Below are positions 6,683 through 14,898 of a stretch of 27,607 bases of DNA, piece after piece. Numbering within the stretch: the stretch's first letter is position 1; every line of letters starts with the position of its first letter. The translations under genes were made by a program, and so were the position numbers. This DNA comes from a virus, in IMG/VR virus record IMGVR_UViG_3300021197_001037, positions 1 through 27,607 of that record, one strand, 5' to 3'. Below the pieces are notes generated by a model. The model was not told the DNA's origin and did no database searches. It was given only the letters and a program-made list of their open reading frames with translations.

Positions 6683-7750
6683 TTAATTGATTGTGGCTTT
6701 AATTTTTTGCACAATTAAATCCTCTACACGAGTACTATTGACTAGCTCGTAGTTATGTTCTATCTCTTCTAAGTGGTCAAAGTAAAAATCTCGCACAAAC
6801 TCCCTGCCCTTTGCTACTGTTGCTACAATTGCGTCAATCTTTTGCAGGGTAGGCATATCATCATATCCTGCAGGCAATATATCTTCCATCATTTCAAATC
6901 CCAAACTCTTAAGATAAGCATAATGCCCTCGAGCACCTAAAACTATGGGTAGTTGTCGTGTTTGAAAAGGTTTAAATGATTTTTCAGTTACTATAGGCAA
7001 ATTTTCATTACGTTCATATGGATATTCTTCACATTCTGTTTCTGTAACAATAAAACAATACGCATTGCTATGTGCAGATAATTCCCAGGGAATATAAAAC
7101 CAATTCTCAGGATGATTGTCAATACCATAATCCATGTGATTACTATGCTTTTCTTCTTCTAATTTTATAGGTAATAATTTTTTATATTCATGAAACTTTG
7201 GCAAATCAAAACTACTGTACAGGTCGTTTAAGTCTTCTTCTAATCTGCCTGTCTGATCTTGAACCAAATTTTGAGAAAAAATTATTGTTTCTAGTAAATT
7301 ATTAAGGTAAAGATTGTGCCCTAGTATAAATCGGCTCATACTAGTCACATTGTTTAAGCAACTAAATCCATAGTCCAAGTTAGATGATAGTGGTATAAAT
7401 TTTTTATTGACAATCTCACGTTGCCAATACCATATCGGAAGTGAAATATGATAATGCATGTCGTTATATTTTATATTAGTGTAGCCAAGTGACTGTAGGA
7501 AAACAGTCTTATTAGCAAGCGCAGGGTGATTAAAAATGTCTTGCTCTGCTGAATAGTATCTCCATATATCACCGTTTAACAGTAGAACTGAATCAGATTC
7601 TATTTGTTTATTATATAGAGTATCCGATATTTGCGCAGGCATTTCACTACTAATGTTAAACTGTGTTGCGCAGTAAATCTTATCATTAATTTTTTTCAGC
7701 GTTGATGATAAGATTTTTGGATCTGGTATATCAAACGGATGAGTAATCAT
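6683..7750 (-). CDS. Putative glycosyltransferase (GT10/fucosyltransferase-like)
   Basis: A 355-residue protein with the C-terminal segment VTEKSFKPFQTRQLPIVLGA (about residues 255-274). This segment matches the donor-binding E-K-x-F-x-P signature seen in GT10-type fucosyltransferases and in a large family of phage glycosyltransferase-like proteins. The rest is divergent, with WQREIVNKKF and LPIWYW segments of the N-terminal half. I chose the ATG at 7750, which forms an ATGA overlap with the preceding stop; an in-frame TTG at 7756 would add two residues. It is the last gene of the carbohydrate block and probably transfers the finished sugar or a late residue. Donor and acceptor are not identifiable. 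Confidence 0.55.
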   Translation of the reverse strand: MITHPFDIPDPKILSSTLKKINDKIYCATQFNISSEMPAQISDTLYNKQIESDSVLLLNGDIWRYYSAEQDIFNHPALANKTVFLQSLGYTNIKYNDMHYHISLPIWYWQREIVNKKFIPLSSNLDYGFSCLNNVTSMSRFILGHNLYLNNLLETIIFSQNLVQDQTGRLEEDLNDLYSSFDLPKFHEYKKLLPIKLEEEKHSNHMDYGIDNHPENWFYIPWELSAHSNAYCFIVTETECEEYPYERNENLPIVTEKSFKPFQTRQLPIVLGARGHYAYLKSLGFEMMEDILPAGYDDMPTLQKIDAIVATVAKGREFVRDFYFDHLEEIEHNYELVNSTRVEDLIVQKIKATIN

Positions 7751-8865
7751 TCCCAAACATAAGGTCCTAATTTTTCCACTGCAAAGTTTAAATAAGTTTC
7801 TACTTTTTCTAAATCTTCCTGTGTTTTAAGTATAGTCAGTTCATTTGCAAAATGTAATTCTACACCTAAATCTATTGCTAGTTTTAGTAACTGTGTTCTG
7901 CGGTCTGCGTCGTCAGTTAGGCTGTACATACTGTTAAGAACAACTACATCAGGCTGTTGTTTAATAAAATATTCTAAACTTGGTTGCCAATCGCAATGAT
8001 CATTTTCAAATTCATAACTGGTGTATTGGATATTAGCTCTTTCGCAGTACTGATCAATAATGGCTCTCTGCATGGGTAGTGTAACATTTCTTGAAAAATT
8101 ACTAGCCCATCCTGCATATGTAATAGCACTTTTGCCTGCATAGTCTCCTAGTTCTGCTACTTCATGATCTCCAGGCAATCGCATAAAGCCTCCAGGATGT
8201 CTGCGTCCGTATTCTTCACCTTCAATTAAAATTCGCATATCCATGCTTACGCGAGTATAACCTTCTTCATTATTGACATTGCCGTGTAACATTTCTTGGA
8301 AAAATAAGTGACTCTGCCCTGGCTTAAGAGTAACAGGGAACGCAACTTTTAAACATTCATCTTCCATGCGTTCGAGACTCCATTTTTCTGTAACAAAGTC
8401 TTTAGTGATACGGCGACTGTTTTCTAGGTCAACCATCCACATTGTGTTAGTGCCACGGGCTTCAGTAAACGGTGTCCAGATAGTTCTACAACCTCTACCA
8501 TTGCCTACAAAAATGCCCTGATGAAACTGCAAGCGTCTGCCTACTCGTGCTTGATCTGGAATAACAACACGCAGAGTGCCCTGACGCTGAATCATGTAAC
8601 GTTTACCAGCAATTTTTTCTGGAACAAATCCTTCTACAAATTCATCAAATCGTTCCATAAAATCTTTTCTACTGCAAGCATTTTGTACATGACGACTAAC
8701 TTTCACAATTTCACTGGCAGTCAGTACAGTGTGCAGTGTTTCCAGTTCTGTAACCTGTGGAGCAACTTCCTGTACTACACTTAATGCCCATGCTGGCCAG
8801 TTGTACTTTTCTAAATCATAGTCAAGTGTACAATTATTCCATTCAATTTGCGTATCAGTTAGCAT
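7747..8865 (-). CDS. Fusion: sporadic-carbohydrate-cluster 2OG-Fe(II) oxygenase + LIC12192-family domain
   Basis: A 372-residue two-domain protein. Residues about 90-215 look like a PhyH-type 2OG-Fe(II) oxygenase: LQFHQGIFVGNG (H115), TPFTEARGTNTMWMV, QEMLHGNV (H194) and the YTRVSMD arginine (R205). The expected HxD acid is replaced by H-Q-G, so iron binding may differ. Residues about 248-365 resemble the LIC12192 'sporadic carbohydrate cluster' family: a Y-A-G-W-A-S opening, QRAIIDQYCERANI, then DVVVLNSMYSL and a helical end with ELHFANE. These two families normally occur as separate neighbouring genes in scattered bacterial surface-sugar clusters. Here they are one chain. The gene overlaps the epimerase end by 11 bases. 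The biochemical role of either family is not established. Confidence 0.65.
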   Translation of the reverse strand: MLTDTQIEWNNCTLDYDLEKYNWPAWALSVVQEVAPQVTELETLHTVLTASEIVKVSRHVQNACSRKDFMERFDEFVEGFVPEKIAGKRYMIQRQGTLRVVIPDQARVGRRLQFHQGIFVGNGRGCRTIWTPFTEARGTNTMWMVDLENSRRITKDFVTEKWSLERMEDECLKVAFPVTLKPGQSHLFFQEMLHGNVNNEEGYTRVSMDMRILIEGEEYGRRHPGGFMRLPGDHEVAELGDYAGKSAITYAGWASNFSRNVTLPMQRAIIDQYCERANIQYTSYEFENDHCDWQPSLEYFIKQQPDVVVLNSMYSLTDDADRRTQLLKLAIDLGVELHFANELTILKTQEDLEKVETYLNFAVEKLGPYVWE

Positions 8866-9781
8866 TTTTATAGTTCTTCTTCCATACTTCGATAGTTTTA
8901 TCTAATCCTTCACCTAAGCCTGTTTTAGGTTCCCAACCAAGTAGTTGTGTAATGAGATTGTGATTACTATTTAACCAGTAAATTTCACCGTCTCTGATTG
9001 GACGTTTGTTCCAGTGAATTTCACCTTGCCAGTGTAATTTAGTTGCTATCTTTTCTGCATAATCTCGAATACTCAGCGCATTGTCTGGACCGATGGTTAA
9101 GATTTTACCGTCATTGACTTTATCTGGATTTGTAATAACAGCCATCCATGCATTGATAAGATCATCAACATAGATAAAGTTACGCCAAGGCTCTGCATAT
9201 CCCATGTCAATTTCGTGTGGATTTTTTAACATACGACTAATAATTGCTTCAGTTACAAAGAAATTATTATCATGTCTGCCATATGCATTTGTTTGTCTTA
9301 TTGCTGTAAACGGTAATCCCAAACAACGATGTGCATACTCCAGATACTTTTCACAACCATACTTTGCTACAGCATAAGGTGCGTTAGGATTAGGAATTGT
9401 GTTTTCATCAAACGCTACCCGTTCTGTATACATGCCAGTATGTTGAATCTCATCACTGATAGGTTGCCAACCATACACTTCCATGGTGCTTGCAAACACA
9501 AAATTTTTGAGATGCTTTAGTGTTTTAGCACACTCAATTAGGTTAAGTGTACCAATGTAGTTTACTTCACTGAAACTGATTTGTTCATAAAAACTTTTTT
9601 CAACTTCTGTACGAGCAGCAAGATGTACAATAATGTCTGGATCAACGCTGTTAACTTCTGCTTTAACTGCAGCATGGTTTGTTAGGTCACTTGCCAAGTG
9701 AAATAACTGATATTCTTTTTGTAGTTTGGGAGTAATTGCTTGACCTATAAAGCCACTACTTCCAGTTAGTAAAATTTTCAT
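8855..9781 (-). CDS. NAD-dependent sugar epimerase/dehydratase (extended SDR)
   Basis: A 308-residue extended short-chain dehydrogenase. The NAD-binding G-S-S-G-F-I-G is at residues 7-13 (LLTGSSGFIGQA). The active site is Ser/Thr in ASTMEVYG (about 98-104) with Y136-x3-K140 in PYAVAKYGCEKY. The substrate-side segment TAIRQTNAYGRHDN matches nucleotide-sugar epimerases such as GalE, RmlB and CDP-tyvelose types. Length is normal. The ATG at 9781 forms an ATGA with the stop of the upstream PLP enzyme. With the UDP-sugar dehydrogenase upstream it likely acts on a nucleotide-activated sugar; which one cannot be told. Confidence 0.9.
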   Translation of the reverse strand: MKILLTGSSGFIGQAITPKLQKEYQLFHLASDLTNHAAVKAEVNSVDPDIIVHLAARTEVEKSFYEQISFSEVNYIGTLNLIECAKTLKHLKNFVFASTMEVYGWQPISDEIQHTGMYTERVAFDENTIPNPNAPYAVAKYGCEKYLEYAHRCLGLPFTAIRQTNAYGRHDNNFFVTEAIISRMLKNPHEIDMGYAEPWRNFIYVDDLINAWMAVITNPDKVNDGKILTIGPDNALSIRDYAEKIATKLHWQGEIHWNKRPIRDGEIYWLNSNHNLITQLLGWEPKTGLGEGLDKTIEVWKKNYKNAN

Positions 9782-10656
9782 TGAGAAACCTCACTGAGAT
9801 ACTTGCTAAAACAAAGTCTATTTGTTTTTCCGCCTCTGTTATACTCGTCATACTTATTTAGGTGGTCAACACCTAGTATAACACAATTACTTGGAGCAAC
9901 TCCAAGTTTATTGCATATATCATGTTGCCTTAGATGGTATTTGTCCCATAACCATTGTGGCTTGTATAGTTTTATCAGCCTGTGTCCTAAATGGACACTG
10001 CTTGTATTTAGGTAGGGCGTTGCTTGATTACAGTATGCACTAAGCGTGTCATCTACAAAGTTTTGCATTAAACGCATGCCAATACGCATATGACTAACAG
10101 GAAACACTTTACTAAGGCTAGTTGCAATTACTTCAATACACCTAAAATCTATATTAAAGTTAGTGCTCTTACTTAGGTTGACATACGCCATGTCTATCAT
10201 TACAGGCACTGCTAACTGTTCACACTGTTCCATTACTAATTGATACCCCGGTGGAATGCCGCCTGTGTCACTGAAGGGCATGCTTACTGCTAGTACATCA
10301 TTTTCCTCTATGTCACCATCTTCAATCCAAGCCCAGTCGTCGAACAGTTCTCTTGCTTGTATTTGATGATAAAAATATTCACCACGCCACAATCTTAATC
10401 TCCGATTGGTGTGTCGCTGATAAAACTTATCAAATACCTCAGTAGTGCCGTTAGCATATGCAAGATGCGTGAAGCGTTCTATACCATGTATGTTGTGTCC
10501 TTTTTGCATCCACTCAGCATAGTCGTGTAAAAACTCCTGCAAATCTGTGGTGTTGTAAGGACGATGTTCTATTTTTACAGTAGCAATAGCATCAACATCA
10601 TCTATACTCCAAGCACCACCATAGGGTTTATCTTTTAAGTTTGGAAGTGTGGTCAT
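9778..10656 (-). CDS. PLP-dependent aminotransferase-like protein (fold type I), short
   Basis: A 292-residue protein with fold-type-I PLP signatures. An Asp for the pyridine nitrogen is in VMIDMAYVN (D155). The Schiff-base lysine K183 lies in IATSLSKVFPVSHMRIGMRL, with the following arginine typical of class I/II aminotransferases. It is about 80-100 residues shorter than standard class I/II enzymes, and the N-terminal arm is reduced. It may therefore work as a trimmed aminotransferase or have lost activity. Position between a 2OG oxygenase and an epimerase suggests amination of a keto-sugar or an amino-acid side branch; this is inference. The ATG at 10656 overlaps the upstream stop as ATGA. 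Confidence 0.7.
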   Translation of the reverse strand: MTTLPNLKDKPYGGAWSIDDVDAIATVKIEHRPYNTTDLQEFLHDYAEWMQKGHNIHGIERFTHLAYANGTTEVFDKFYQRHTNRRLRLWRGEYFYHQIQARELFDDWAWIEDGDIEENDVLAVSMPFSDTGGIPPGYQLVMEQCEQLAVPVMIDMAYVNLSKSTNFNIDFRCIEVIATSLSKVFPVSHMRIGMRLMQNFVDDTLSAYCNQATPYLNTSSVHLGHRLIKLYKPQWLWDKYHLRQHDICNKLGVAPSNCVILGVDHLNKYDEYNRGGKTNRLCFSKYLSEVSQ

Positions 10657-11378
10657 GTTTTTTGCCTTATATCATAGGGCAGTTTTTCTTTGCTATTAAA
10701 CCAATACAAACTACGATGCGGAGGATTTTCAGCATCAGGTTTACTTCTACTTTGATAGTAGAACAATCTCATGCCTTTACGACTTTGGTCTTCTGGACAG
10801 GTCATCGGATCTGGATAGCCGTGATATACTAAATTATGATAATTCCAAACTAACATATTTCCCCAGTCTGGTTTTATTGAACTAAGCAGTGCTTCGTTTT
10901 TAAAATCATAAAAGTTTAAACAGCCGCCCCAGTCTGCATTCCAATCCTTGTTAAAGTATATAATAATGCTTACTGCTCTGTGCAAGTGTATTTCTTCTAC
11001 CCAATTAAAATCAGTATGCACTTTAAGACTATCACCAGCAAAGGATTTCATGTACCCTGCACCAACTAAGTGAGGATCAGGCAGTAGTTTTTCAACACCA
11101 GTCAAATGTTCTAACCAGTGCAAAAATCTACTGCTATGAAATTCATGCACTAGTCTTTCTTGTACAGGTGTAATTGACAGGTCGTTGTACTCATACATGC
11201 AACTGCCTTTGCGTGTAAAGTGTTTGCCTTTGTCTAGTTGCAAACCTTCAAGTTCATCTGCACATTGTTGTGTCATGTCGTCAGATAAAAACTCAGGTAT
11301 GTTTATAAGTCCATAACTAGGGTGCTGTTGATAATTCAACTTCAAACTGGCTATATCAAATTTATTGTAGTTTATCAT
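10653..11378 (-). CDS. 2OG-Fe(II) oxygenase (prolyl-4-hydroxylase-like)
   Basis: A 241-residue 2OG-Fe(II) dioxygenase of the P4Hc type common in T4-like marine phages. The iron triad is H121-x-D123 in KVHTDFNWVEE and H186 in LVYHGYPDP, and R204 in GMRLFYYQSR would bind 2-oxoglutarate. The core strands IIIYFNKDWNADWGG and LNFYDF are typical. All ligands are present. It overlaps its neighbours by ATGA at both ends. It is one of two stand-alone oxygenases encoded back to back, so sequential hydroxylations of one sugar or lipid product are possible; protein hydroxylation is another option. Confidence 0.8.
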   Translation of the reverse strand: MINYNKFDIASLKLNYQQHPSYGLINIPEFLSDDMTQQCADELEGLQLDKGKHFTRKGSCMYEYNDLSITPVQERLVHEFHSSRFLHWLEHLTGVEKLLPDPHLVGAGYMKSFAGDSLKVHTDFNWVEEIHLHRAVSIIIYFNKDWNADWGGCLNFYDFKNEALLSSIKPDWGNMLVWNYHNLVYHGYPDPMTCPEDQSRKGMRLFYYQSRSKPDAENPPHRSLYWFNSKEKLPYDIRQKT

Positions 11379-11929
11379 CTGTGTCCGGTAATTTGCAATG
11401 TGTATCTATGATCTACGCCCATATTTCCAGCCATATGTGAGGTATCACTTTCCCAGAAGACGTAGTCACCAGCCCGCCAGTTTGTTAAAGGAACACTATC
11501 TATTTCACTGATATGACCACTACGCCAATCTTCTAGAAATACTATTACTCTAAAACAATCTTTCAATTTACAGTTGAATAATTTCCTGTACATGTCATAT
11601 GTATCACTGTGGTTAGGCAAGTAAGAACAAGTTTCCATTTTAAAATAACTTGTTCCCACATCTTTTGCTTTGTAAGTATCCTCAAACCAAGCGATAATAT
11701 CATTGTTCCAAATAGTTTGTTTTTGAGTCATATCGCATAACAGACCACCATAGTGTCTTTTATCCTGCCAGTATCCTTGGCGTTTCCATCGTATGAAGTC
11801 TTTTTCATTGTTAAACGTTTTACGTTGGTAGTCTAATCTACTAAAACTTTGCTTTGACCAAAAAGGTTCAATGTGGCCTTTATGCCAGCGTTCGTGTGTT
11901 TCCGTAATGGATGACTTTATATCGTTCAT
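11375..11929 (-). CDS. 2OG-Fe(II) oxygenase-like protein
   Basis: A 184-residue protein with the ligands of a small 2OG-Fe(II) oxygenase: H107-x-D109 in SYLPNHSDTYD, H165 in SDTSHMAGNM, and R175 in DHRYTLQITG. The FRVIVFLEDW and WRAGDYVFWE strands frame the barrel. I start it at the ATG at 11929 (MNDIKSSITE), which has a GGAGA upstream. A longer frame to 11956 lies further inside the preceding gene and has no better ribosome site. The first 50 bases overlap the UDP-sugar dehydrogenase gene in another frame, the longest overlap in this part of the window. Substrate unknown; by position it belongs with the sugar pathway. Confidence 0.7.
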   Translation of the reverse strand: MNDIKSSITETHERWHKGHIEPFWSKQSFSRLDYQRKTFNNEKDFIRWKRQGYWQDKRHYGGLLCDMTQKQTIWNNDIIAWFEDTYKAKDVGTSYFKMETCSYLPNHSDTYDMYRKLFNCKLKDCFRVIVFLEDWRSGHISEIDSVPLTNWRAGDYVFWESDTSHMAGNMGVDHRYTLQITGHR

Positions 11930-13103
11930 CTTTAAATTTTCTCCAAGGATCAACAACTACACTGCCGTCACTTAGATAGCAGTATAGTGTATCTTCATAG
12001 TTTTGTCTGGTATATTTGTATGTTGTCTCTGCACTATGTCCTAACAATACTACTGCTTTGAATGGGCCACGTTGAGGACTTGTATGAGGATCTACCATAA
12101 TAGGATAATAGCCTAGTTGTTCACAATAGTGTGCAACTAGTAAACTGTAACTGCCATCTTTGTATGGAACATCTGGCTTGTATGCTTCACCGTGGATAAG
12201 CACAGGTAGTTCATGTAGTTTTGCTTGCGCTACTAAAAATTCTGCTAGGTTCTTCGCCTGTATCTCGCGGGCATTCATAATTGCATCAAAAATGTCATAG
12301 CCTAAGTCTAGTTCTTGTGCCATGAAACGCAGGGCAATATTGTCTCTAGGATGGCAAGCACCGCCATCACCCATCCCTGCAGTCATATACTGCGGGCTCA
12401 TGATCCGTTTGCTTGACTCTGCCAGTGCCTGGGTAACCACATCAACATTGATATTGCCCTGCTTCATTGCGACATCTTGTATCATATTTGCCAGTGTAAT
12501 CTTCGTACTGATAAACGTGTTATAAAACACTTTGATACATTCGCACTCATCCCAGGTACCAACTACATACCGGGGATCATTCTCAATAACAGTTTTGTAT
12601 AGGTTAATTAGTTCTCGTGCATCACCTGTTTCGTCACCATCTTCAGTGCCGATCATAACCATTTCGGGATTTCTAAAGTCCCAAGCAACACTGCCCATAG
12701 CAATAAGATATGGATTGTATACAAAACGTGTGTTGGTAACAAGAGGTGCCAGTTCTCTGCGAACTGTGCCAGGTAACACTGTGCTAATAAGCACAATCAT
12801 TTGTGCAGGATTCATTACACTATCGCATTCACGCAATACATCTTTTACAATGTCGTAACTAAAGTCTTTAGGTTCTAAGTGTGCAGTAGGTGCACGACCA
12901 TCGTAGTCTGCATCATGCGGAGTAGGCACAGCAACAAAAACAATCTTTGCAAACTTTACTGCGTCTGCAATAGTGTCTTTAACTTCTACTAGTTTACTTT
13001 TTACTTTAGCAACATCATAGCCTGTAACACTATGTCCTGCTTTTGCTATTTCTTCTGCACACGGCATACCTAGTTTGCCGCAACCAATAAAGGCGATGTT
13101 CAT
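11880..13103 (-). CDS. UDP-glucose/GDP-mannose dehydrogenase family protein
   Basis: A 407-residue NAD-dependent sugar-nucleotide dehydrogenase, which oxidises the C6 hydroxyl to a carboxylate in two steps. The N-terminal Rossmann motif is MNIAFIGCGKLGMP. The central domain has ECIKVFYNTFISTKI with the conserved lysine (K191) and asparagine. The catalytic cysteine is C250 in MGDGGACHPRDN, replacing the more usual G-G-S-C-F-P-K-D. The C-terminal UDP-binding half follows (PVLIHGEAYKPDVPYKDGS). Length is slightly short of the usual 430-450 but all catalytic parts are visible. The ATG at 13103 forms an ATGA with the glycosyltransferase stop. It supplies an acidic sugar to the block, either uronic acid or aminouronic acid. 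Confidence 0.88.
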   Translation of the reverse strand: MNIAFIGCGKLGMPCAEEIAKAGHSVTGYDVAKVKSKLVEVKDTIADAVKFAKIVFVAVPTPHDADYDGRAPTAHLEPKDFSYDIVKDVLRECDSVMNPAQMIVLISTVLPGTVRRELAPLVTNTRFVYNPYLIAMGSVAWDFRNPEMVMIGTEDGDETGDARELINLYKTVIENDPRYVVGTWDECECIKVFYNTFISTKITLANMIQDVAMKQGNINVDVVTQALAESSKRIMSPQYMTAGMGDGGACHPRDNIALRFMAQELDLGYDIFDAIMNAREIQAKNLAEFLVAQAKLHELPVLIHGEAYKPDVPYKDGSYSLLVAHYCEQLGYYPIMVDPHTSPQRGPFKAVVLLGHSAETTYKYTRQNYEDTLYCYLSDGSVVVDPWRKFKDERYKVIHYGNTRTLA

Positions 13104-14176
13104 AAGATACTTTCTCGAATATGTTTATACAGTGCTTCACCACTGAAGAATTCAGTTTCTAGTTTTTTAACTTGTGTATGGATTGCTGGGAGAAATCTTG
13201 AGTAGTTCTCCATGTAGTCTTGAATTCTAGCAACAATTAATTTTTTGTGCTGTAAATATTTATCATAACTCTCTGTCCATTCGCTAGGATATACAAATTC
13301 TCTTACAGACATTTCACTGTAACTAAGTCTGTCAGGCACCATAGGAATAGCATCTACAAGTGCGCCTTCATACCAACTAATACCAAGTGTCTCTTGTAGG
13401 TTAGCACTAAACACAAGTTTAGCCTCACCTAACATATTATGATACTCGTTTTTTGTAAGTTCTTGTTCTTGACAAACTACAAACTTATATTCGGGTAATG
13501 CTTCTGCAAGATCTCTAAAGATATCTACTTGCTTCTCTGGTGCTACGCGATGTGGAAAAAGTATTAAATTTTGCTTTTCCATACCTGCATAAGCAGTTAA
13601 ACTATTACGCAAATACTCCATGGGCCAGCCTACTTGCACTGGTAAATGATTTTCTAGTTCATTTGTGTATGTTTCTTCAAACAGATCAATATGAAACTGT
13701 GTAGCAAAGTAGTTGTCATCATAACAACTATACATACTACGTTCAGCATCTCTTACCCAAGGTTCATCGCCAATTAGTCTACCCAAAAAGTCTTGCGGGT
13801 CATAGCTACCAGCATGCCACATGCCACCGATGCGAATGTCAACCCCAAGAAGCCTAGCCATGTACTTGAGCTGAATAACAGTAGGATTCCAAGCATCAGT
13901 ATAGAGAAAGTAATCGCCACTTCTAATACGCCCACTACAAAACAGAGTAGCAATCTGCATAAGTTGATTACTCTTGTATACATTAGTACCTCCAAAGTTT
14001 AAGAACGCACCCGGTGTTGTAGATTGTGGAACATCTCCGCCGCTAATAACTTCTACTTCACTTAGTACTGCCGCATCATTTACTAATGCACGTTGCAGTT
14101 GATCTGGAAGATGTTCTTTCCATTGTTTAGTGTAGCGAGTATCAACTGCTTCGATGTCCACAATATACACAGTCAT
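13100..14176 (-). CDS. Glycosyltransferase, GT-B type (GT1/GT4-like)
   Basis: A 358-residue GT-B fold glycosyltransferase. The C-terminal donor half shows LILFPHRVAPEKQVDIFRDL (about residues 206-225), FVVCQEQEL, and the E-x7-E-like region ETLGISWYEGALVDAIPMV. This is the nucleotide-sugar site of GT4-like retaining enzymes. The N-terminal half contains SGRIRSGDYFLYTDAWNP and IRIGGMWHAGS. This resembles a glycosyltransferase family frequent in T4-like marine phages, where targets are thought to be DNA or surface sugars. It follows the small 86-residue gene with TAA directly abutting ATG. Donor and acceptor cannot be deduced. Confidence 0.75.
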   Translation of the reverse strand: MTVYIVDIEAVDTRYTKQWKEHLPDQLQRALVNDAAVLSEVEVISGGDVPQSTTPGAFLNFGGTNVYKSNQLMQIATLFCSGRIRSGDYFLYTDAWNPTVIQLKYMARLLGVDIRIGGMWHAGSYDPQDFLGRLIGDEPWVRDAERSMYSCYDDNYFATQFHIDLFEETYTNELENHLPVQVGWPMEYLRNSLTAYAGMEKQNLILFPHRVAPEKQVDIFRDLAEALPEYKFVVCQEQELTKNEYHNMLGEAKLVFSANLQETLGISWYEGALVDAIPMVPDRLSYSEMSVREFVYPSEWTESYDKYLQHKKLIVARIQDYMENYSRFLPAIHTQVKKLETEFFSGEALYKHIRESIL

Positions 14177-14437
14177 TTAGTTTCTCCGTCCGCTTTGGAA
14201 ATTACCACCACTGCGATTATCTTGATATTGACTTAGTCGAAACTTTGCATCACGCATCCAGTTTTTAGGAATACGAGTGCCCTGCTTAAATCTTGTATAC
14301 TCTGCATAACCAGGCGCATCTGCACGATATAAGTCTGCTTCATTATATGCCCAGCCAAACTCCTTACAGAAACGCAAGTAGTCATCTAGGTCGTTAAATA
14401 CTTTAATAATTTCATTACTCATTGGTTTTCCAGCCAC
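14177..14437 (-). CDS. Small conserved phage protein of unknown function
   Basis: A protein of up to 86 residues. The GTG at 14437 has a strong GGGAGA six to seven bases upstream. The ATG at 14422 (MSNEIIKVF) has only a weak GGA, and I cannot settle between them. The body (LDDYLRFCKEFGWAYNEADLY) is amphipathic and acidic, then becomes basic near the end (RRN with Gly, Ser and Gln). No catalytic motif or membrane segment is seen. The N-terminal pattern is like small proteins found beside replication genes in marine T4-like phages. It sits between the PTPS-like gene and the first glycosyltransferase. Confidence 0.65.
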   Translation of the reverse strand: MAGKPMSNEIIKVFNDLDDYLRFCKEFGWAYNEADLYRADAPGYAEYTRFKQGTRIPKNWMRDAKFRLSQYQDNRSGGNFQSGRRN

Positions 14438-14449
14438 GATAGTTCTCCC

Positions 14450-14896
14450 TTAGGCTTTTGGAAAGGTGACAACACAACCGTTCTCACCATCTTCGCTCAC
14501 TTCAATGTGAACTTCTCTGTTTGATCCATACTTTTTACGGATCTCTAAAAACATGTCGTCTGCAATCATTTCACAAGACTTATAGTCCAGTGTCATAACG
14601 TTTTCACTAAACAATCGTTGCAGCCAACGACTAAATTGTATAAACTCTACTTCACGATCATCATGGAATACTTCAATGCTTACACGGAAGTGAAACATGT
14701 GACGATGTGGATATCCTAGGAATGAAACATCATCCCAGTCACCTGTTGCTAGTTTTGGATCATCCAGTGCAGCAGGATATTTATGAATACCCTCTTTCTG
14801 AAATGTAACCCAAATCATACGCTTGCTTTTATGTAGTTGTAGACGCATAGCATCTTCTCGCATTGCTTCTAACATCATGTTATCCATTTCTGCCAT
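14450..14896 (-). CDS. PTPS/QueD-like T-fold protein (tentative)
   Basis: A 148-residue protein that fits the 6-pyruvoyltetrahydropterin synthase / QueD pattern. A histidine cluster in LGYPHRHMFHFRVSIEVFH (H64, H66, H69) resembles the zinc His-x-His. VEFIQFSRWLQRLF resembles the 'DF..lk..l' strand-helix. KSCEMIADDMFLEI resembles the 'PT.EnlA' helix, and VHIEVSEDGENGC resembles the terminal glutamate strand. The upstream zinc His and catalytic Cys of QueD are not obvious, so it may be a non-catalytic relative. I start it at ATG 14896, two bases after the preceding stop, with AGGA upstream; an in-frame ATG at 14917 would overlap. If it is QueD, it joins FolE and the DpdA-like enzyme in one deazaguanine pathway. 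Confidence 0.5.
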   Translation of the reverse strand: MAEMDNMMLEAMREDAMRLQLHKSKRMIWVTFQKEGIHKYPAALDDPKLATGDWDDVSFLGYPHRHMFHFRVSIEVFHDDREVEFIQFSRWLQRLFSENVMTLDYKSCEMIADDMFLEIRKKYGSNREVHIEVSEDGENGCVVTFPKA

Positions 14897-14898
14897 TT

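Noticed and set aside
13256-13263. Late promoter GATAAATA inside the glycosyltransferase gene
   Set aside because: It lies deep in coding sequence with no gene start close downstream; AT-rich coding DNA gives such octamers by chance.
14776-14783. ATAAATA-containing octamer in the PTPS-like gene
   Set aside because: Internal to a coding region and far from the next start; not credible as a promoter without RNA data.
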